Shown: positions 56,354 to 64,000 of the stretch, in pieces
Numbering within the stretch: the first letter of the stretch is position 1
Layout: each line of letters opens with the position of its first letter
From: Immersiella caudata
Taxonomy: Eukaryota; Ascomycota; Sordariomycetes; Sordariales; Lasiosphaeriaceae
DNA: 64,000 nucleotides
Assembly: GCA_030512335.1 (NCBI GenBank)
Contig: JAULSU010000002.1
Span: 744,001-808,000, forward strand
Direction: 5' to 3'
Notes under the pieces: model-generated
Seen by the model: only the letters and a program-made list of their open reading frames with translations
Told to the model about the DNA's origin: nothing
Databases searched by the model: none
Position numbers and translations under genes: made by a program

Positions 56354-59300
56354 AAGTCTAGATCTCAAGCCTCCTGTCTACCGGACACGCTCGGCATCGA
56401 TTTACCCCCTGCCTCCTCCAAGCAAGAAAAGAGCTCACCACGCAAACACCAAAACACGAAATTTTATCGTCATCTGTCTCAGTCCCGATCCAGCCCTGCC
56501 GCCCAAGACCGAAATCTGGCGTTAGATCGGGAATAGTGTCTTAATCTGGCCTGACTTTACGCCCTAACAAAAGGAATTATCGATTCCTCTTTTTTCTTTT
56601 CCCTCTCCACACCGACCGCTCGCCTGAATGTCCCGCTGGTACCTAATTCAGCCCAGAGACCAACTTCGAATTGCGCAATGAACCGAACCGATCAACAGCT
56701 GATATCATCATCACCACTCCCCTCATCCATCGGCTGACCCCAGCACTTCGTAATGAGAGTCGACCTGTCGCCGTAATCTGCGCGTGTACTCAAGTCCAAA
56801 CAATACAGGTTACAGTGACTCCCCGTCCTCGACAAAAATTTACCTGCCTAGCAAGCTACGTCCTCACCTTACGCAAGCCCTCCCTTTCCCTTCCGGGAAC
56901 AAAAACCGGTATCACCGAAAACTCCAAATTCTCACTGACCTCCCCTCAGATGAGCACAGCACAGCCAGGAACCCAACCAGTCATGTGTGACAGCCCCAGC
57001 CCACCCCCGTATTTCCTTTCTCAAATCGGCGAGTTTCCCCATCCGTCCACACCCCCCGTCCTGCTTCCTGACAGGTCGCCCATGGAACGAACTGCCGTCA
57101 GCCGGTGCTTGCCGAAGGCGCGTGTGGTTCATGGCCAACGATAAGGCGTTCGTTTCCCTTCCCCTTCCTTACATACCTACCGCGACGGATTACTGTGTTT
57201 GGGATTACGAACGTTTCAACCCCATGTCTCGCTCTCCATGTCCAGGTATTTGGAAGCACGGCATCTAATGGAAACACCCTCACACTGCAGCAGAGGACCT
57301 AACCGCTCTCACTGTGTCAATCTGTTGATACAAGCCACTGTGCAACCCGCAAAGCAGAGGCAAAACCGCGACCCGGGAGTCGTCAGCCTCCCCCAACTTG
57401 AACCAACAACACTGGAACAAAACCTTTGCGCCGTACTTGGTACCGGCTCAAACCTCGGGACGCACCTCCACCTCCCAAGGCTTCGGCGTCGGGCAGCGCC
57501 TCGCAGCGCACGGTCCAATTACTTTGCGTGATACCATCAACTTTTCTGATATATCACTTTTTCTCACCACGGTGAGTGTGGCTCAGAGGCGGAGGGCTCC
57601 TCCCTCCTCATGCGCCAGCTCTGCGTGTTTCTTCGCTCCCGCCCTGCCCCTGCGTTTTCCTAGGTTCTTCCTCCTTCCTTTTTGCCTGCTTGCTGTTGAT
57701 TGCCTCCCCTGGAAGTTCCGACGTGGGATGGCAGACGGATCAAGCACCCGTCATTCTTCCTCTTCAGTGTCTGTCAGGCAATTCCAGCACTAACAAGCTG
57801 CTTTCTGAGGTGAGCCAACAACCCACTATGCTAGCCCCCAGCCTGGATGGAACCCACGGGGCTCGGTTCGTGAATAGAAACAATAACAATATCAAAAAAT
57901 TGTGATGCATCATCGTCATCATCTTCGTCCCAACACACGCCCGACCACACGGCATGATCAAGCCAGGGGACAGAGAAAGGGCCAACAAAAAAGCAATGCA
58001 AACGGAAACATTGAAGATCGTGGTGCTCTTCACGGACTTGGCAGACTTCCAGTAGCGTGATCAACCTTGCATCTGTCAAGCCCAGGGGGGTGTGCTTCGT
58101 CGGGGAGCACAGCGAGGCCGCTGATTGGCCGGCTCACCGAGACCACACCCCTCCTGTACCAAAAGCAAGGCGATTGCCTGCCCTCGATGCGATGCAATGG
58201 CCGTGACCACGACCATCTTTCATCAAGCAGCCGTATCGCGCCCGGAGACTCCCTCCGCACTGCAGCCAGTCCACTAGGGTCCTGGCTAATTGCCCGCCAG
58301 CCGTGTTTGTTCCCAGCACCCAGGATCGCGAGTCCGAAGTTGCTTGGTACCGACCGCTCATCCTTTGCCATTTCAACCTTTTTTTACCTCCTCGCTACTT
58401 TAGCGCGACCGTCATGTGTGTGATGGTGCCAGCGGTCTGGCACGCGCGAAGGATGGGAGATGCAAGTGACCCCTTCGCCACCAAACCATTGAGCCGGGAG
58501 AGTGACAGATGAGATTCTTTTTCTGGTGATACGAACCATCGTCGCTCGTCGCTTGCGAACCAGTTTCGCCCAGAAGGCGGTCCTCTGGCGCCAGCGGGGG
58601 AAAGGAAACAAGGCGGCTTTTTTCTTCTTCCCAACGGCGTCTCGCCCAGGTGTCGGTTCAGAAAGTGGTTCGTGCGTCCACCAGTTTTGCCTTGCGAGAT
58701 CCAACACGGACCTTGCGATCTGGCCAAGCCACTGGTGGGACAAGAAACTCCAAACAGGAAAAATGCAGCTGGTGGCGTTCGGTGAGCAACGCCGATTTCC
58801 TGGGGGGCGAGGGCAGAGGGCTAGAACTCAAGCCATCCCGAACTCCGGAGCTCCTCTTGCTTTGTTTGTCTGTGAAGCAGGAGACTTCAAACCGGCCTGG
58901 CCACTCAGAGCCAGGGGAATGCGATCCGTTGTCCTCGAAAATCAAAGACGCCCCTCCCGTCCACTCGGGCGACGAGGAAGCATTCCCCGTCTTCCGTTCT
59001 CCCTTGCTGTTGGGAGACGGGAGGCGTCAAACTTGAACGTTCTCTCGGGCCCCAGAGGAATGGATGAATGATCACACAAAGACTTCGAACCCACCGCATC
59101 GCGCCGAGGCTCGTACGTCCCGCTCCGTACCCCAGACCCATCCATTCCCCGCCCCCGCTGCGCTGCTCCGCCCAAATGGAGTCTGGAGATGGCGAAACGA
59201 GGATGAGGTTGCACGCTTAGGGCCCGCGTGTTCAGAACTTTCGGATAACGAAGAGCGAAAACAGCCCAAGCCCTTCTGCCCAGGAGGCTAACCGTCCTAC

Positions 59301-62300
59301 CCCACAAAGTTTATTGGAAAAAAAAAAGATTGTCGTGCGCTGGTCGCAAACCTCGTTAGCGTATGTGTCCTCGCCTGAACTTGCAATTTGCAAGCGGTCC
59401 CGCTGGAGTTGACGCTGTGGCGCCGTCCGGTTGGAGCTCTTCCCGCGCCCTCTCTCCGCCCCACTCAGCCGGGTCACGGCCGAGCGCGCGCAACAAAGGG
59501 CAGACTAGGAGGGGCCCTGTGATCTGAGGGCTGCTGGCCGATGGGCGCTGCTTTGTTTGGGGCCGCAGGACGCTATTCTGCGCTTTCCCATACTGTAGAA
59601 TCTGTAAGGGAACCGTGCTTTCGTTCCAGTTCCAGGACGTTGGAGAGCGGCAGCGAATGAGACCGAGTACCAGCGCGGGCGCCAGCCCGTCTCTTGTCCG
59701 TCATCTTGGGATTGAGATTTGTTGGTGACGATGTGATGTGATGAACAGGAACCATTGGCTGCGTGTCTCGAACTCGTGATGAAACTTTTTTCTCCGGACC
59801 TAGCCCCCATCGTCAACAACACACACATACAGGAAATAAAAGCTTTTTGCCTGCCGCGAAGCCCTCTTCGGCATTCTCCTCGCTGTCGTCCAGGACTCCC
59901 AGGCCTCGCCCTGGTCCCCCTGCCAGGCTCAAAGGGAAAAAGAAAGGAGGCGACGAAAAACGCTTGTCCTTTCCCCTTTGGATCTGCATTGCATCCCGCA
60001 GAAAATCTAAAATGCGGGGGAGGAGCCCACGAGACAGTCTCGCGCCTTTTCCTCCCTCTTGGCATTTGTCGGATTGTGGCGGGCAGGGGTGGCGAAGCAG
60101 GGGGAGCTTGCGTCGCAGCGAGGTCGAAGCTAACAACAAAAGCGCAATAGCGTCAAAAAATAATGTTGCGAGAAAGCCAAACGGCGTCAGCCAAGAAGAT
60201 GATGGCAGCTCCGCATTTAATGCGGAGTTATGGGCGAGGGGGTTCAGGGTGTGGAGTCTTGTGCCCGGTTCGTTGTTGAGATGCCCCTGCGTGATGTTGC
60301 GCTGAGAAACTTGGCATCACGGGCCATCGAACCAAAAAGCAAAGAAAAATGCGTGGCCAGGGATCGTTGTTGCCTCTCTCCAGGTTTTCCTCCTGTTCGT
60401 CGTCGACGGCTGCGGTTGAGCCGCATTCGACGGCTTCTGGGGATGGCGTCAGTCAACTGCAACCTCGCAATCTCCTCGAGGTCGCTGTCTGGCCCAGTAG
60501 AGTTGCACAGGATGGCCCCTTCTGACGTGCTCAATCATCGCTCTCACGCCTGATGACAGGTCAACCTACCAGCCGGCCTTCGTCGGGAATGGCATTGGGG
60601 AATGAGGAATGAGCCATGCAGGCGCTGAACCGCGCCCGATCGCTTCGCTATCATGCCCTTCAATTATCAGCAGATAGCCGACCGAGAAAAAAAAAGCCAG
60701 CCGCCCGCCCCTATTTTTTCCATGACGTTTTGGTGGCAGATGCCTGCCCCAGCCAGCCCCTCTTGTCTAGATCTGGAGCGGCTCGTTCAGCCAGCCAATC
60801 ACGTCGCTTCAAGGCTCGGGGACTTCAGCTCGCTCCAACCAGGATCGACGAAACCGCAAAGCGATGCCCTCCAATTTTTGATATGGCATTGCTGGCAGAT
60901 TGGAGAAGTAAAAATTTTTTCCAACCCTCCGACCTGGTACGTACTGCAAAGTAGAGAGGGGCTCCTGATCAGCTGCCAGGATTGAAGAATTTGCAAACGA
61001 ATGAGACACGCACACCACTGTTTCCGCAAAGCCCGAGAGCTTCGGGATCTTCATCAGATCAAGAGATGGATAACCCGTACTGAAGGCCGCTGCAAATCAA
61101 AATGGCCAGGGGGTGGGTGTGTTTTCGGCAGGCAGCGCAGCGGTTGCAGTGCACCCTCAGGCCTGAGGCACCCCACCCCATGGCGCCTCACGGGGGTGGC
61201 TGCGGGGTGTTCGAGAGGCTGCAGGGTCAAAATAGCCAAAGCAACGCCAGAGTGCTCCCTGAGTCCCTACATGATAAACACTGGCCGTGCCGGTGCAGCT
61301 AGAATAGGGGCGCACATAAGCTGTAAACACGACGAGTGTCGTTCATACCCATCGTACATAGTCGAGATTGCCTCAGGGCGTTTCAACCGCCCTCCCGGAC
61401 GAGAGCCTCCCAGACGAGAGAGCCGTGGCGGCGCCAAAAAGAGGCTCGTATCACCATCGGCTGCGTGCCCTTCCGTGGGGAAATGGAAACGGGCAGGAGG
61501 CAAAAGTGTCAGCGCCGGCGCCCGTCAAGGCGTCGGGAGTTGGCAGGATCGTCGCTGGTCTGACTGTGTCTGGGGAAGCTGGGATACGGTACGGGCGGGC
61601 ACTTGTGAGTGCCGAAACCATCCAGCGCCGCGTCTGAGACAGTGGTGCAGTTCGAGCGCTTCTCGCCTATCATTGCCCTCGAGCGACATCACTGCTGAAA
61701 GATGTGCTGAAGTCCACTGAAGAAAATCAAGGACCGTACCCTTCGGCGCTTTCCGTCTGCCTGCCGTGATGAAGAATGCTTGCCTGTGATCTTGTCCGTC
61801 TGCTCTCCTTGCTGTTAGAGAGACACCTCTGCTCTGTGGACAATAAGCCAGTCCCCCCTGCGAGTGGCTGGCGTTGTCCGCGCTTATTGTCCGCAACAGC
61901 CAGCAAGGCGTCCTGGTTGGTCAATTGGTGCGGACATCATTGCACGAGGCCCACTAAACGCACGACAAGCGCCACATCAGCAAGTCATCTTCGCTTGTCC
62001 AACACAAGTTAGACACCAATTGGAGATTTCAACCAGCATCTGATGAAATCTGCACATGGCACCGCGGCCTGCGGGCGCGAGTGTCGACAGTGTTGCGTTC
62101 GGCAGGCACAAATTTCTTGTCGAGATCGATGAGATGCCCGTGTTTCGCGAGCAGGGGCGCCTCCGTCGCCAATCTTGAAGAGGGTCAGGAGAAGCGGCGT
62201 GAGCTGCTCTCATTGGCGGGCGGCTGCTGTGACCAGTCCCAGCCTGCCCTTTCATCCAGGTTGGCGAGCTCTCGCTGCCACACGGACGGGCGAATTCAGG

Positions 62301-64000
62301 CCCCACAGCCAGCGAAACCACACATCTGCAAACGGCACCCAAACCAGACTGGAGTTCGCAGGCCAAGACGGCTGCAGCAACGGCCTCTCAGCGCCCGGCT
62401 GGCCCCACTCGAGAGTCCACTCTATTGTCGGGCGTGCTCAGCAAATGCTCTCCGTGCACACCTTCACAGTTTCCGGGCGCTGAGAGGGAGCGGGACGATC
62501 GGCAACGTAACGGTAGGCGGACACGGGCTTAGGATAATGCGCATGCGGTTATCACCACCCCGTCTGACTGGCCCACACCCTCTCTCACCACCCGTCTGTC
62601 GGATGACGAGTTCTACGCAGGACTGCGAATACTGCACGTCGTAAGACGGACGGCTTTAAGCCAGCTGATGGCAGGAGTCGCAAGCCTGAATCTGGAAAGT
62701 TGGGCAAACCAAACCTGCGCCACACCCCCGGACCACGAGTGTCTGAGACCGCGTGATTTGACAGTCTCATCCATTCGACATACGGATATCATAAAGGACG
62801 CGGTGGTGTGCTGCGTTCGGCGCGGATGACCTTGCGTCGCGATCCGCTGACCAGGCCGGCTCCGTGTCGGAGGTAAGCCGTTTCTCTCGAATGTCTCCCC
62901 TACGAACCTCGGGGCGCTCGTCGCTGCAGTCGGTCTCACTCCCCGTCATCCACCGCAGCGATCACCAGTCCGCCTGCAAGCACCATTCGAGAGTGCAGTG
63001 TTCCGTGCCAGGGAAGCCTTCTGACGCGGCTTCCAGCGTTCTCCTCAACCCGCAGTGATCATCGCCCAAACCATGCCCAGCTGCACTAACTCGGTCGTCG
63101 ACGGCGATCAGCGGCGTATTCCTTGTTCGCTCGATCGGGAAGCCACGGACTGCAGTGGCGTCCGCCATGGCTGCGGGGAGACGATCGGGGGTTAGCGCTA
63201 AACCGTGAGGGCCTGAGGATGAGTTGCGCTGGCCCGCTGCCGAAACCCCCATGTTGTCTTTTTTACTCACACCATTTTGACCGTGCAGCTTGACTATTTT
63301 TTTTTTCGGCCGCTTTGTGTGCGGCAAATTTGTTCCTTCTAGGCAGGCAACACCAGTTTTGTAGGGTCTGTGGCGGCCAGGAGCCTGGCTGACGGCCTCG
63401 GAATGTTGCCAACTTCAGCGACGCTGCATTAATGGGGCTTGACCAACAGGCTCTTTAGGTTTTGTCTCAGATCGCGATACCGAGGCGCGAATGACAACAC
63501 TTCGAAGCCCCGCGCCTCCCGAGCGTCGCGGCGCAACTCGAGGCCGACTGGCATGCCCTCAGCAGAGCTGGCAATCTTTTCGACCTTTTTTAGCCCAGAC
63601 ATGGCTGTCTGAAACCCTCCCTCTACCGCAGACTTCAATCGCCTGGGTCGGCCGTCAGGTCTCCTCTCGCTGCGTGGGGGTTCCTGCAGCTTTTTGATTA
63701 CCTCGCGCAGGCTCAGCGAGGAATGATCCCGCTTTCGCATCTGACGGTCTGCGCATTAAAAGTCTGGGCCACCGTGGGATCGTGAATGGAAACGGCCTGA
63801 TATCATCTACCGGAGTGCGACAAATCGAGTTGGGGCGGCCGAAAGCCGAATTCCTCCCCACAGATAGAAGTCGAGATATTGCGCTAGACAGGGGACCTAT
63901 CTCGCAGGGTTGGGGGAGCTCCCGCAACGGGAGCGGGCCTTGAACGAATCGCTGCCCTTCCACTTGCCGCCAGCGGGTCCCCTGAACAGCTTCCCGTCCT

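Larger units (their letters stand above)
52044..64000. other. Long gene-free region at the right end (about 12 kb)
   Basis: I find no frame with a recognisable domain, credible splicing or coding-like composition; the longest open frames (54514-55371 and 61001-61720) are low-complexity or random-looking. Features seen are a CAGACG triplication near 52537, a TGG/GTG microsatellite at about 54536-54555, CTG-rich repeats near 54866-54890 and an inverted repeat at 56339-56353. Large parts (about 53500-58400) are C-rich on plus. The right end may carry distal promoter sequence of a gene beyond 64000. Confidence 0.5.

Noticed and set aside
61001..61720. 239-codon open frame on plus
   Set aside because: No recognisable motif; overlapping frames on both strands are equally long, as expected for GC-rich non-coding DNA.
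63429..63740. 103-codon minus-strand frame with a charged, protein-like composition
   Set aside because: No family resemblance and no convincing start or splice context; kept out for lack of support.

Overview
This is about 64 kb of nuclear DNA from a filamentous ascomycete (Pezizomycotina; the protein sequences look Sordariomycete-like, but species cannot be named from sequence alone). The evidence is: moderately GC-rich DNA; short introns (47-98 nt, one of 209 nt) with GT...AG ends and CTAAC/CTGAC-type branch points; pyrimidine-rich leaders; and typical fungal genes (galactofuranose-forming UGM, two very large hybrid histidine kinases, NCE101). There is no bacterial-style operon, CRISPR array or intact transposon.

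Layout. 366-1993 (+): Pro/Gln-rich conserved protein. 1994-11061: about 9 kb without a supportable gene. 11062-17055 (-): PAS-type hybrid histidine kinase. 19901-21408 (+): TFIIH subunit SSL1/p44. 21824-23077 (-): 4-hydroxyphenylpyruvate dioxygenase (HPPD). 24111-24911 (+): TTC36-like TPR protein, head-to-head with HPPD. 25039-25280 (-): NCE101. 25703-26377 (+): ribosomal protein eL27. 27608-29033 (-): TPT/DUF250 sugar-phosphate or nucleotide-sugar transporter-like protein. 31890-33787 (+): UDP-galactopyranose mutase. 35775-43255 (+): group X hybrid histidine kinase of about 2,477 aa. 44019-46017 (+): chaperonin CCT3. 46215-46772 (-): PRKRIP1/DUF1168 splicing protein. 48110-50104 (+): DET1-like histidine-phosphatase protein with a long acidic/His-rich tail. 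51177-51551 (-): orphan RING fragment of the splicing factor CWC24. 51939-52043 (+): decayed tRNA-Phe-like sequence. 52044-64000: about 12 kb without a supportable gene.

How the parts relate. Most genes are housekeeping and functionally unrelated: TFIIH, ribosome, chaperonin, spliceosome. Two themes stand out. First, two hybrid histidine kinases of the S. pombe Mak/Phk type, presumably feeding the same phosphorelay, lie within one 32-kb stretch. Second, HPPD (tyrosine catabolism) shares a 1-kb divergent promoter region with a TTC36 homologue. In mammals TTC36 binds and stabilises HPPD, so this arrangement suggests an ancient HPPD-TTC36 partnership that is visible in fungi as gene linkage.

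Exon structures were built by hand from splice motifs, reading frame and known family sequences. Functions are from motif recognition, with no database search.
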